Below, piece after piece: positions 8,856 to 18,387 of a stretch of DNA of 64,000 bases (the first letter of the stretch is position 1; every line of letters begins with the position of its first letter). The notes under the pieces are model-generated. The model saw only the letters and a program-made list of their open reading frames with translations, made no database searches and was not told where the DNA came from. The DNA is from Lachnospira eligens (lineage in GTDB: Bacteria > Bacillota > Clostridia > Lachnospirales > Lachnospiraceae), in assembly GCF_009680455.1 (NCBI RefSeq), contig NZ_WKRD01000004.1, forward strand, positions 1 through 64,000. The letters are read 5' to 3'. A program made the position numbers and the translations under genes.

Positions 8856-9670
8856 TTCTTATAGCGTCGCTGTTCTGATGGAACGAATCTGTCAGAATTA
8901 ACAAGCTCATCAAATTCCTTATACGGAACATACATGTAGTCCATGGTTTCTCCTTCCTGAAGGGTAACATGGACTTCTTTTTCTATTAAATTAAGGTAAC
9001 TGTGATATATGGCATGCTTAGGCTTATCCACATAGCTGTAGAGTACAATGAGGTCTTCAGTAGAAATCTTAATGCCTGTCTCTTCATATAACTCACGAAC
9101 CGCACCTTCAGCCGCTGTTTCACCTTTAAGTATAGAACCACCTGTAACTTCCCACTTAAGAGGGTATGTTTTATTTCGTGAACGTTCTGTCGTAAGAAGC
9201 TTACCATCCTTAGTCATAGTATAGACATTGACAATGACATGATATACCCCATCAGGTAAAGATTTTGCCTGGCTTCTTTTTAAATCGAAACCTAACAGCT
9301 TTTCATTCTCATCATAGGCATCCCATAATTCCTCGTCAACTATTTCAACAAAACTGTCGTAATACTGCTCTTCGAAATATATCATTTCTTCAATCTGCTG
9401 GATTGTGTAAGATATATTTTCAGGTGCTATTATCCAGACTGTTTCAGGATCATCACGGCGTCTTGCTACAGCAATAAGTTCTCCGATATATTCATCAACG
9501 GCAACATCTACACCTAACAGATAAACTCTCTGTTTATCAAGCTCAGAAAATCCGGCTGTTCTTTCGACATCTACATAGCCACAATTAATAGGATAGACCA
9601 CCGAGGGGTTATCTTCATCAGTGCTACCTAATGGGTGGTCGATTTTCACGGTTACAGTTTCTTCTCTCAT
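8798..9670 (-). CDS. Inorganic-pyrophosphatase-like domain fused to NUDIX hydrolase
   Basis: A 290-aa protein with two parts. Residues 1-110 resemble the inorganic-pyrophosphatase-like domain common in Clostridia (VKIDHPLGS, YPINCGYV, LLGVDVAVDEYIGELIAVARR). Residues 125-285 are a NUDIX domain with a full box, GGSILKGETAAEGAVRELYEETG. NUDIX enzymes hydrolyse nucleoside diphosphate derivatives; this substrate is unknown. AAGGAG lies 5 nt before the ATG. The 3' end runs 58 bp into degV on the opposite strand. Confidence 0.85.
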   Translation of the reverse strand: MREETVTVKIDHPLGSTDEDNPSVVYPINCGYVDVERTAGFSELDKQRVYLLGVDVAVDEYIGELIAVARRRDDPETVWIIAPENISYTIQQIEEMIYFEEQYYDSFVEIVDEELWDAYDENEKLLGFDLKRSQAKSLPDGVYHVIVNVYTMTKDGKLLTTERSRNKTYPLKWEVTGGSILKGETAAEGAVRELYEETGIKISTEDLIVLYSYVDKPKHAIYHSYLNLIEKEVHVTLQEGETMDYMYVPYKEFDELVNSDRFVPSEQRRYKNQAVFTMLSRFIPDSAAST

Positions 9671-9726
9671 TATATCTCCTTGTTAAATGTTTATTAATTT
9701 GATATACAAATATGAATATACACCAA

Positions 9727-11301
9727 TTAGAACAAAGGTGCAACCAGTCTTAATATACATTGTCCGAATCTCAGAATTCTCGGCTTATTGATGTACTTGT
9801 CGGTTACTTCCTCACTTCTTCTGAAAATGTTGTAGAAATCATTAAGTATGTCAGCAGCAGTTTCCTTGCCATATACATATGCAGCATTTTCAAAGTGAAG
9901 GTAAAGACTTCTGAAGTCCATGTTGATTGTGCCTACAACAGATACTTCTCCATCGCTTACCCACTGTTTTGCATGAATGAAGCCCGGTGTGTATTCGTAT
10001 ATTCTTACGCCGTATCTTACGAGATCTGCATAATATGATCTTGTGAGGCTGTAAGTAAGCTTCTTATCAGGAATACCAGGTGTTACAATTCTAACATCAA
10101 CACCTCTCATTGCTGCCATTGCAAGCTCTCTGGACATCTCTTCTGTAATAAGCAGATATGGTGTTGTAATGTAAAGATAATGCTTGGCACTCTTAATAAT
10201 ATTAAGATAAACATTTTCAGCAACCCTGTTGTTATTAAGTGGACTGTCAGCGTAAGGAACAACATACTGATTATTATTAACAGCCTTGTAGCCATAGTCA
10301 GAGGCTTTAATATATTTGACATAATCATCCTGAGGCTCGTCTGTTTTCTTAATAGAGTTCCACATAGAAAGAAACAGCATTGTAAGAGTCTTAACGGCAT
10401 CGCCGGTCAGTTTAAGACCGGTATCCTTCCACTCCCCATATGGGTGTGTTATGTTAAAGTACTCGTCAGCAAGATTATAACCTCCAGTGAATCCGACCTT
10501 ACCGTCAATTACGGTAATTTTTCTGTGATCACGGTTATTCATGAACATGTTAAATGCAAGCTTGATTGGATTAAATACACGGCAGTCAATGCCATTTGCA
10601 CGCATTTCCTTGATGAAATCCTTGTTAAGGAAGAAGATACTTCCTACATCATCATAGAATAAACGGACTTCAACGCCTGCAGCAGCCTTTTTTATAAGAA
10701 CGTCCTTAATTCTGTCAAAGCTGGAAGCCTCTTCAATAGCGTGATATTCCATAAATATGAACTTCTCAGCTTTTTCAAGTTCTGTAAGCTGTGCTTCAAG
10801 GCCTTCCTCACCTATAGAATAAAATTCAATATCTGTATTCTTATATACAGGATATCCTTCATGATCACTAAGATAATGGAACTGGTTATATATATAGATA
10901 TCCTTATCTTTAACCTCTTTAAGAATGTTTTCATCCTGAGAAAGAGATTTTTTATAGGATTCTTCTATTGAATTGAACCTTTTCTTTACCGCCCTTGTAA
11001 CAATGGAACGTCCAAAAAGCAGATAAATAAGTATACCAAGTATAGGAAATGCAAGAATTACAATTATCCATGGCATTTTCATGGCTGAATTAGTAGATGT
11101 TCCGTATATCTTAAGCACAAGAATAATTGCAATAAATGTGCTTAATAATGAAATCCATGCGTAGTCCCTGTAAAAATATAATAAAAGATAAGCCAGCCAC
11201 GCAACCTGGATAAGTACAAATATACCTGTAGCCAGAAGCCGTCCAAAACTGTTTTTTACGGCTGTTTTCTTTTCGGTTCTCATATGCTTGCGATTATCCA
11301 T
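9727..11301 (-). CDS. cls: Cardiolipin synthase, phospholipase D family
   Basis: Joins two phosphatidylglycerols to form cardiolipin. The 524-aa protein has two N-terminal membrane helices (about residues 20-85) and two PLD catalytic motifs: HRKITVIDGKVGFTGGYN (first HKD) and HAKQWVSDGEVSVVGTINMD (second). Length and order fit bacterial Cls. It is 27 nt downstream of an ABC exporter gene and 56 nt upstream of the NUDIX gene in a co-directional run that starts at gltX. Confidence 0.94.
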   Translation of the reverse strand: MDNRKHMRTEKKTAVKNSFGRLLATGIFVLIQVAWLAYLLLYFYRDYAWISLLSTFIAIILVLKIYGTSTNSAMKMPWIIVILAFPILGILIYLLFGRSIVTRAVKKRFNSIEESYKKSLSQDENILKEVKDKDIYIYNQFHYLSDHEGYPVYKNTDIEFYSIGEEGLEAQLTELEKAEKFIFMEYHAIEEASSFDRIKDVLIKKAAAGVEVRLFYDDVGSIFFLNKDFIKEMRANGIDCRVFNPIKLAFNMFMNNRDHRKITVIDGKVGFTGGYNLADEYFNITHPYGEWKDTGLKLTGDAVKTLTMLFLSMWNSIKKTDEPQDDYVKYIKASDYGYKAVNNNQYVVPYADSPLNNNRVAENVYLNIIKSAKHYLYITTPYLLITEEMSRELAMAAMRGVDVRIVTPGIPDKKLTYSLTRSYYADLVRYGVRIYEYTPGFIHAKQWVSDGEVSVVGTINMDFRSLYLHFENAAYVYGKETAADILNDFYNIFRRSEEVTDKYINKPRILRFGQCILRLVAPLF

Positions 11302-11328
11302 AATTTTCTTATCTCCTTGTCCTATTAA

Positions 11329-13152
11329 TCAGATTGCCTTTCCAGCAAACTGTGTCATATACAGCTCATAATATCTGCCTTTAGCAGCAAGCAGAGACTC
11401 ATGCTTACCTGTCTCGACAACTCTTCCATTATCCATAACAACTATGACGTCAGCGTCCTGAATAGTTGACAGTCGGTGTGCAATAATAAGGCTTGTTCTG
11501 TTCTTCATAAGATTAGTCATTGCATCCTGAATCTTTTTTTCTGTTCGTGTATCAACACTTGAGGTTGCTTCATCGAGTATAAGAATCTTAGGACTGGCAA
11601 CAAATGCTCTTGCAATTGATAGTAACTGGCGTTGTCCCTGTGACAGATTCTGTCCATCTTTGGCAAGCATGGAATCATATCCGTCAGGAAGATGCATAAT
11701 CATATTATGGCAGTTAGCCTTCTTTGCAGCAGCAATGATTTCAGTATCCGTTGCATCCTGTCTTGAATATAGAAGATTATTCTTTACAGTGTCGGCAAAA
11801 AGAACAGTATCCTGTAAAACAATTGCAGTATTCTTCCTAAGATTCTCACAGTCGATATCTTTAATATTAACACCATCAATGGTTATACTGCCGTTGTCAA
11901 TATCGTAGAATCTCATAAGAAGATTGACAACAGTAGTCTTGCCGCTTCCGGTGCTTCCTACAAGTGCAACCTTCTGTCCTGCTTTAACCTTAAGGTTGAA
12001 ATCATGTAATACTTGTTTCCCCGGAATATAAGAGAAATCAACATGGTTAAATTCAATGTTGCCGGTAGAATTATCCATTGTAAATTCACCTGATTTGTCC
12101 TCGGAAGGTTCATCAAGAACAGCAAATACTCGCTCAGCACCGGCTATTGCAGTCTGAATCTGACCCCATATATTGGCAAGCTCGTCAATAGGTCTGCCAA
12201 ACTGCTTGGCATATACGATAAATGCTGATATTACACCGATAGATACATATCCTTTAATTGCAAAATATCCTCCGGCTGCGGCAATAATGACAAAGCCGAT
12301 ATTGTTAATGACATTCATAACAGGTCCCATAGAACCACCAAGAATCTCAGCTTTAATACCAACCTTAGTCAGTTCGTCGGAAGTTTTATCAAAATCACTG
12401 CATACATTTTCCTGTCTGTCAAATGCTGTAACAGTCTTGATACCAGTGGCCATCTCCTCAACAGTTCCATTAAGCTGGCCTAAAAGAACCTGTCGTCTGG
12501 AATAGAATTTTCTCATAGCTTTAGACAAATTCTTAGTTGCAAATATAGTAAGAATTATTGTTGTGCAGGAACATAATGCAAGCTGTGGGGATAAAGCAAC
12601 CATCATAATGACAGTTCCAATAATAGTGAGAACACCTGAGAATAACGAACTCATGGACTGTGATACAGTGTTGGAGATATTCTCAACATCATTAGTCATC
12701 CGGCTCATAATGTCGCCATGTGAATGCTGGTCAAGATACTTGACAGACATGCCGACAATCTTATCAAAAAGATCCTGTCTCATATGCTTTACAATTCTCT
12801 GGCTTAATATGGCACTTAGTCTTGTCTGTATAAATGTACATATACTGTATATTATGTATACCACCAACATGAAGATAAGTATATGGTTTAAATTATTAAA
12901 TTTTCTTAAAGAAATATAATCAATTGCCTGACTCTGAAGCTTTGGAGCATAGACAGAGCATACAACCATTACAACTACAGCGATGAAAAGAGCGATAATC
13001 ACAGGTATTTCTTTAGCAAAATACTGCATAAGGCGCATAAATGTTTCCTTGCCGTTGACAGGCTTTTCGACAGCTGCCCCCCTGTTTCTAGGTCCTCCCT
13101 TCATGCCGGGAATTTTCATATTAACTTGTGAAGTATTCTTATCCTCAGCCAT
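11329..13152 (-). CDS. ABC exporter half-transporter (canonical partner)
   Basis: A 607-aa type-IV ABC exporter subunit: six membrane helices (about residues 45-340) followed by an ATPase with Walker A GSTGSGKTT, signature LSQGQRQ, Walker B ILILDEATSSVD (catalytic Glu present) and H-loop IIAHRLST. An unusual 40-residue charged, glycine-rich leader precedes the first helix. It is 47 nt downstream of the partner gene, and the two probably form a heterodimeric multidrug or lipid exporter. Confidence 0.93.
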   Translation of the reverse strand: MAEDKNTSQVNMKIPGMKGGPRNRGAAVEKPVNGKETFMRLMQYFAKEIPVIIALFIAVVVMVVCSVYAPKLQSQAIDYISLRKFNNLNHILIFMLVVYIIYSICTFIQTRLSAILSQRIVKHMRQDLFDKIVGMSVKYLDQHSHGDIMSRMTNDVENISNTVSQSMSSLFSGVLTIIGTVIMMVALSPQLALCSCTTIILTIFATKNLSKAMRKFYSRRQVLLGQLNGTVEEMATGIKTVTAFDRQENVCSDFDKTSDELTKVGIKAEILGGSMGPVMNVINNIGFVIIAAAGGYFAIKGYVSIGVISAFIVYAKQFGRPIDELANIWGQIQTAIAGAERVFAVLDEPSEDKSGEFTMDNSTGNIEFNHVDFSYIPGKQVLHDFNLKVKAGQKVALVGSTGSGKTTVVNLLMRFYDIDNGSITIDGVNIKDIDCENLRKNTAIVLQDTVLFADTVKNNLLYSRQDATDTEIIAAAKKANCHNMIMHLPDGYDSMLAKDGQNLSQGQRQLLSIARAFVASPKILILDEATSSVDTRTEKKIQDAMTNLMKNRTSLIIAHRLSTIQDADVIVVMDNGRVVETGKHESLLAAKGRYYELYMTQFAGKAI

Positions 13153-13199
13153 AATATTTCTATCTCCTTGATTAGATTCTAACTTACATTTTGTAAAGC

Positions 13200-14927
13200 C
13201 TACTTCTTATTCAACTGCGAATTATATATATCCTGATATATAGCACTGTTTTTCAGCAGCTCCTCATGAGTACCGACAGCACTTATATGTCCGTCATCAA
13301 GAATTACAATTCTGTCAGCATCTTTAACAGAGGCAATTCGCTGTGCAATAATAATCTTAGTAGTGTCCGGATATGCATTTTTAAGCATTGAATACAGATT
13401 AGCTTCTGTCTTTAAGTCAAGTGCACTTGTTGCATCATCAAATATAATAATCTCTGCCTGTTTAAGAATTGTACGGCTTATGGCAACTCTCTGCTTCTGA
13501 CCGCCGGAAAGACTCGTTCCCTGTTGTGTTACAAGAGTGTCAAATCCATCTGCTGAAGTACTGATAAATTCTATAGCCTGTGCGATAGAAGCTGCATTTG
13601 CAATGTCATTGTCAGTTGCGTTTTCACGGCCCCACTGGATGTTCTCTTTAATAGTGCTCTGGAATATTTCACTTTTCTGCAGAGCGACAGATATACGCTC
13701 ACGCAGATTCTTAAGGTTATATTCCCTTACATCAATATCATCAACAAGCACGCTTCCTTCGCATACATCATAGAATCTTGGAATCAGGTTAATAAGACTT
13801 GTTTTACCACAGCCGGTTTCACCAAGAATACCGATAGTTTCGCTGGGATTGATAACAAGATTAATATTATCAAGAATCTTCTTATCGCCAGTTAATGGAT
13901 ATGCAAATGTTACATTTTTAAATTCAATCTTACCCTTAACTGAAGGTTTTCCGTCAAATGAACCGTTTTTGATAGAAGGCTCGCAGGCAAGCACCTCATT
14001 AATTCGTCTGCCTGAAGCAATACCTCTTGAAGCAGTCTGGAACATATTAGTCATTCTCATAACCGCATTAAGTGACTGCGTGACATATGTAATTGCTGCC
14101 ATGACATTACCTGGTGTAACAGAACCGCTGGAAACCTGAATACCACCGACCTTGATAACTGCAACTACAGACAGGTTGAGAATAATATTCATAATTGGCT
14201 GCATATATGAGAAAATCATCAGCACATTAAGCTGAGTATTTACAAGGTCGTCATTGGATTTTCCGAACCGCTCTTTTTCGTAATCTTCTTTAACATATGC
14301 TTTGACAACACGGAAGCCTGATACATTTTCCTGCATCACATTATTAACATTGTCGAGCTTCTGCTGAAGCCTGGAAAAAAGTGGATTAGCTTTAGAAAGA
14401 AAATATATAACACATATAATTACAAGCGGCAGGGCGCACGCGATTACTGCACCAAAGCTTAGGTTAAGGGATAACATGCATATTATGCCGCCAGCAAAAA
14501 GCATGAATGTCCTTATAAAACCACGCATGCTCATCTGGATAAAATTCTGTAACTGCGTTATATCGTTGGTAACTCTTGTGATAAGTGAACCTGTAGAGAA
14601 TTTGTCAGTCTGTTCGAATGAGAATGACATAATCTTTTTGAATGCGTCTTTTCTTAGATCATTACCGAAATTCTGTGATGCAATATTAGAACACACACCA
14701 CATAAGATACCAGATAATCCGCCAAGAATTACGAATATTATCATCTTGAGTCCTTCGGTAAGTACAAGATTCAGATTCCCAACACCGTTATTTGATAAAC
14801 CTAAAACACCTTCATCCACGATGGTGCTCATTAAACGAGGCTGAACGAGGTCCGCAAGAACCTCGCCCACCATGAATAAAGGTGCAAGAATGGCAAAAAG
14901 CCAGTATTTTTTAAGATATTTCAGCAT
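13200..14927 (-). CDS. ABC exporter half-transporter (degenerate-site partner)
   Basis: A 575-aa transmembrane-plus-ATPase subunit. Walker A GETGCGKTS and signature LSGGQKQ are intact, but the Walker B reads IIIFDDATSALD, with Asp where the catalytic Glu should be. In place of the switch histidine it has IIAQRIAS. Both changes are typical of the subunit forming the non-hydrolysing ATP site in heterodimeric exporters such as TM287/288. It therefore pairs with the gene that follows. Confidence 0.93.
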   Translation of the reverse strand: MLKYLKKYWLFAILAPLFMVGEVLADLVQPRLMSTIVDEGVLGLSNNGVGNLNLVLTEGLKMIIFVILGGLSGILCGVCSNIASQNFGNDLRKDAFKKIMSFSFEQTDKFSTGSLITRVTNDITQLQNFIQMSMRGFIRTFMLFAGGIICMLSLNLSFGAVIACALPLVIICVIYFLSKANPLFSRLQQKLDNVNNVMQENVSGFRVVKAYVKEDYEKERFGKSNDDLVNTQLNVLMIFSYMQPIMNIILNLSVVAVIKVGGIQVSSGSVTPGNVMAAITYVTQSLNAVMRMTNMFQTASRGIASGRRINEVLACEPSIKNGSFDGKPSVKGKIEFKNVTFAYPLTGDKKILDNINLVINPSETIGILGETGCGKTSLINLIPRFYDVCEGSVLVDDIDVREYNLKNLRERISVALQKSEIFQSTIKENIQWGRENATDNDIANAASIAQAIEFISTSADGFDTLVTQQGTSLSGGQKQRVAISRTILKQAEIIIFDDATSALDLKTEANLYSMLKNAYPDTTKIIIAQRIASVKDADRIVILDDGHISAVGTHEELLKNSAIYQDIYNSQLNKK

Positions 14928-14952
14928 ATAAAACTCCCTGTCTTTAAACTAA

Positions 14953-15456
14953 TTATTCAAAAACCTTCCTTATGCTGTCGTAATGAAGAAATTCTCCCCT
15001 GTCAGCGATAACCTTGATTTCGTCTGCTGTAGCAAATCTGAAACCGGCAGTTTCTTCTGTCTGTAAATGTATATCTGCTTCTGTAATATCCATGTTAAAC
15101 TTATAGATATCAACAAAATAATTATCCTTTTCTTCAGGATTATCTCTTCTGTAAGAAAATTCAAAGCCGCCATCAGCCTGTGATACATCAACACCGGTTT
15201 CTTCTAATACTTCACGGCAGACAGCCTGAAAAGATGTCTCTCCAGCCTGGCATGCACCGCCTGAGACTTCCCAGTGCCCCGGTGCCCATGCTTTAGTTAA
15301 GACTCTCTGTGTTATTAAAAATGTATTATCAGGTCTTTTGATTATGCCAAGAACAGTCAGGTGATAGTCCCCATCTTTCATGTTCCAGTCATTACGTTTC
15401 ATAGTACGGCCTGTAAGTTGTTTATCGACATCATAGATATCCCATATCTCGCCCAT
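14953..15456 (-). CDS. NUDIX hydrolase
   Basis: A 167-aa single-domain protein with a complete NUDIX box, GGACQAGETSFQAVCREVLEETG (near residues 81-103). The opening GEIWDIYDVDKQLTGRTM resembles Idi-like NUDIX proteins, but the residues that would prove isopentenyl diphosphate isomerase are not evident, so the substrate stays open. It sits 21 nt after the thioredoxin-reductase-like gene and 25 nt before the ABC exporter pair. Confidence 0.87.
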   Translation of the reverse strand: MGEIWDIYDVDKQLTGRTMKRNDWNMKDGDYHLTVLGIIKRPDNTFLITQRVLTKAWAPGHWEVSGGACQAGETSFQAVCREVLEETGVDVSQADGGFEFSYRRDNPEEKDNYFVDIYKFNMDITEADIHLQTEETAGFRFATADEIKVIADRGEFLHYDSIRKVFE

Positions 15457-15477
15457 TATTAATCGTCTCCTGTTAAA

Positions 15478-16335
15478 CTAATTATCTTTATGTTCTTTAA
15501 GATATTCAAGTACGCTGTGTACAGCAACATTTCCTTCACCAACAGCCTTGGCATACTGATAAGGTCTGCCTGTACAGTCACCTGCTGCATATACACCATC
15601 AATGTTAGTCATCTGAGTTCTGTCAACAATAATATGTCCACCAGCCATATCAAGTCCTGATAATAATACACCCGGATTGATAGAATCCTTTAAGAAGAAA
15701 GCTCCGCTTACAGGGATAGCTTCTCCCTTGAAAGTTACTGAAGCAACCTTCTTATCTCCGTCAACACTTGCAGGAAGTCCGTTAAAATGCGTTATGTTAT
15801 CATATTGTAACGTGGTTTCCTTATAAGGTGTGAAAAGATATATATGATTAGCAAGTCCTGCTAAAAATGTTACTTCATCCTCGAATTTAGGTGATGCACA
15901 TATAACAGCAATATCCTTATTCTTATATAATGCTCCATCACATGTAGCACAATAACTTACGCCACAACCTAAAAGCCTTGCTTCACCTTCAATCTCTCTT
16001 GTTGTTGTCATACCAACAGTCATTATGACAGCTTTGGCTTCATATATCTCATTATCAGCACCGGCTGCAAAATAACCGCCGCAGTCATATATGGAATTAA
16101 CCTGTGACTCTGTTATAGTAATGCCACAGTCGTCAATCTGCTTTAAGAACACAGACTGCATTTCGCTTCCTGTAACAGCAGGAAGTCCAGGATAATTCAT
16201 GATTTTCTCGGCTTTCTCTATCTTAGTGCTTAGTGCTCTTGAACCAAACCATATAAAGTTAAGATTTCTTGCTTTAGCAGTGAGTGCAGCAGATATTCCA
16301 GCAGGTCCGCTGCCGATTATCATAAGGTCATACAT
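15478..16335 (-). CDS. Thioredoxin-reductase-like FAD/NAD(P) oxidoreductase
   Basis: A 285-aa flavoprotein with the N-terminal FAD loop MIIGSGPAGISAA, the redox-active CATC (in GVSYCATCDGALY, near residue 130) and the C-terminal FAD motif GVYAAGDCTG. It is slightly shorter than standard TrxB (about 305-315 aa). The usual NAD(P)H-binding GGG-x-SA loop is not visible; the corresponding region reads DIAVICASPKFEDEV. It may therefore take electrons from ferredoxin, as FFTR-type clostridial reductases do, but that is inference. Confidence 0.85.
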   Translation of the reverse strand: MYDLMIIGSGPAGISAALTAKARNLNFIWFGSRALSTKIEKAEKIMNYPGLPAVTGSEMQSVFLKQIDDCGITITESQVNSIYDCGGYFAAGADNEIYEAKAVIMTVGMTTTREIEGEARLLGCGVSYCATCDGALYKNKDIAVICASPKFEDEVTFLAGLANHIYLFTPYKETTLQYDNITHFNGLPASVDGDKKVASVTFKGEAIPVSGAFFLKDSINPGVLLSGLDMAGGHIIVDRTQMTNIDGVYAAGDCTGRPYQYAKAVGEGNVAVHSVLEYLKEHKDN

Positions 16336-16379
16336 ATTACATAGCCTCCTTATTATGTTGACTTATAAACTAGTATTAA

Positions 16380-18038
16380 TTAAAGGAAACGGCTTATACG
16401 CTCTTTCATCTGCTCTTCGCCCATGATATGAACGATAGTCCATAAATCAGGTGTATTAGCTCTGCCGGTTACAGCAATTCTTACAACCTCTGCAACGTCT
16501 GATACATTACCCTTGAAGTTCTCCGGATTAGCCTTGTAAGCCTTCATATCAGAAGCATAGCCGTTCTTGTCAGCTATTTCCTTAAGCTTGTTAAACCACA
16601 TGCTGTTATCATCATTATGGTCATAAGCTGCAAGGTAATCATTAAGAATAGCCTTAACCTCGTCATCAACTAATCTGAATTCATCTCTTTCACCAGACTC
16701 GCCATCAAAGAAGAAGCTGATAAGTTCAAATATCTGCTTAGCATACATGAAGTCTTTTCTTCTTCTCTTAGCACCAACACCCATGTAAAGTCTTAATATA
16801 GCAAGTAACTTCTCTTTGTCAGCAAACCATACCTTTTCCATCTCAGGTTCATTCTCTAATGCCCAGTTGTGAAGGAATTCATATAAATCATCCTCTGATA
16901 ACTTGGAAAGCTCATTCTTACAGATGTTATGAAGCTTTTCTTTATCAAATAAGGCACCTGAAACACTCATCTTATCTACTGAGAATGGGAATTCATTGAT
17001 ATCCTTGTCAGGGAACTTCTCATGCCATTCCTCAAAGTTAGAGTTAAGGAGTGTAAGAAGATAGACCTTCATTGTATATGGATGATATCCGTCTTTTCTG
17101 TAGTAATCAAGTGAAAGCTCCGGATCTTTTCTCTTAGATAACTTTCTCTTTCCACCTGTTTCCTCATCAAACTTCATAAGATGTGCTGTATGTGCGTATT
17201 TTGGCATCTTAAAGCCTAATACATGGAATAATTCATAGTGGATAGGAACAGAAGCAAGCCATTCACCGCCACGTACAACTGTAGTAGTTCTCATAAAGTG
17301 GTCATCAATTGCGTGTGCAAAATGATATGTTGGAATACCATCTTTCTTAAGAAGAACTACATCATGGATATTCTCTGGAAGCTTAATCTCTCCCTTAATG
17401 CTGTCTGTAAATGTGATTTCATTCTCAGGACTTCCCTGTGAACGAAGTCTAAGCACATAAGGCTTTCCTGCCTTAAGATTTTCCTCGATAGTCTCTAAAG
17501 AAAGGTCACGGCATACAGCATATTTGCCATAATATCCAGTAAGAACCTTATCAGTCTCCTGCTGTAATCTTACAGCCTCAAGCTCTTCCTCTGTACAGAA
17601 GCAAGGGTAAGCAAGACCTTTAAGTACAAGCTCCTTTGCAAATGTATGATAGATATCAACTCTCTGTGTTTGATAATATGGTCCGTATGCATTAACCGGG
17701 TCAGAATCCGGGAAGCCTGCACCTTCATCAAATTCAATATCAAAATATCTTAAAGAATTGATTACAAGGTCAACAGCACCTTCAACAGTTCTCTTGGCAT
17801 CAGTATCTTCAATTCTTAAGTAGAATACACCGCCGTTCTTATGTGCAATTCTCTCATCAGCCAAAGCACTGTAGAGATTGCCAAGATGGATAAAGCCTGT
17901 AGGGCTTGGACCTAATCTTGTTACTTCTGCCTTATTAGGAAGTTTTCTATATGGGTATTTCTCCTCATAATAATCAGGTGTCTTATCCACATCAGGGAAT
18001 AAGAGCTCTGCTAATTTCTTACAATCCTGTTCGTTCAT
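16380..18038 (-). CDS. gltX: Glutamyl-tRNA synthetase
   Basis: Charges tRNA-Glu, an essential function. The 552-aa class-I synthetase has LGPSPTGFIHLGNLYSALAD (the HIGH-like motif reads HLGN) and a KMSKS-like KRKLSKRKDPE. It is longer than the usual bacterial enzyme (about 480-500 aa), as in other Lachnospiraceae. AAGGAG precedes the ATG by 8 nt and a good promoter lies at 18076-18104. It heads the co-directional run down to 8.8 kb. Confidence 0.95.
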   Translation of the reverse strand: MNEQDCKKLAELLFPDVDKTPDYYEEKYPYRKLPNKAEVTRLGPSPTGFIHLGNLYSALADERIAHKNGGVFYLRIEDTDAKRTVEGAVDLVINSLRYFDIEFDEGAGFPDSDPVNAYGPYYQTQRVDIYHTFAKELVLKGLAYPCFCTEEELEAVRLQQETDKVLTGYYGKYAVCRDLSLETIEENLKAGKPYVLRLRSQGSPENEITFTDSIKGEIKLPENIHDVVLLKKDGIPTYHFAHAIDDHFMRTTTVVRGGEWLASVPIHYELFHVLGFKMPKYAHTAHLMKFDEETGGKRKLSKRKDPELSLDYYRKDGYHPYTMKVYLLTLLNSNFEEWHEKFPDKDINEFPFSVDKMSVSGALFDKEKLHNICKNELSKLSEDDLYEFLHNWALENEPEMEKVWFADKEKLLAILRLYMGVGAKRRRKDFMYAKQIFELISFFFDGESGERDEFRLVDDEVKAILNDYLAAYDHNDDNSMWFNKLKEIADKNGYASDMKAYKANPENFKGNVSDVAEVVRIAVTGRANTPDLWTIVHIMGEEQMKERISRFL

Positions 18039-18075
18039 TATTAATCTCCTTATATTGCTAAATAAATCTCATAAT

Positions 18076-18104
18076 ATTTTACACATTTTGCAGACGCATT
18101 TCAA
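18076..18104 (-). promoter_or_regulatory. gltX promoter
   Basis: On the minus strand TTGAAA (complement of 18099-18104), a 17-nt spacer and TAAAAT (complement of 18076-18081) form a good sigma-A promoter about 38 nt upstream of the gltX ATG. No T-box leader fits in the remaining space. Confidence 0.65.
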
Positions 18105-18151
18105 CCTTGAAATTAATCTGTGGTAATTCTGGGATTTTTATTGTATTTAAA

Positions 18152-18362
18152 ATGCATATATGCCTGTCTATAGCTCACAATCTCCGATTTCCTCGCTTAG
18201 TATGAGTAAATACCGCTATCTACATAGTTTATTACGGTGTGCGAAGTCAAACGCGCTTCGCTTGAACGAGACTTCACACACCGAACTTTTGTATATAGCG
18301 GTATTAACTCATACACAGCTCGTCAATAGTCGCTTGTGAGCTATAGACAGGCATATATGCAT
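18152..18362. repeat. 211-bp near-perfect intergenic palindrome
   Basis: The outer arms (18152-18180 and 18334-18362) are perfect 29-bp inverted repeats beginning ATGCATATATGCCTG. Inward, TATGAGTAAATACCGCTAT is matched by TATGAGTTAATACCGCTAT on the other strand, and CGGTGTGCGAAGTC by CGGTGTGTGAAGTC. The whole element can fold into one long hairpin. It has no open reading frame and fills the gap between gltX and a HAD gene. It may be a miniature mobile or palindromic repeat element. Confidence 0.85.
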
Positions 18363-18387
18363 ATAACTATATTGAAAAAGCCCAAGA

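Noticed and set aside
18039..18151. T-box leader for gltX
   Set aside because: The promoter lies only about 40 nt from the start codon and no T-box sequence is seen.
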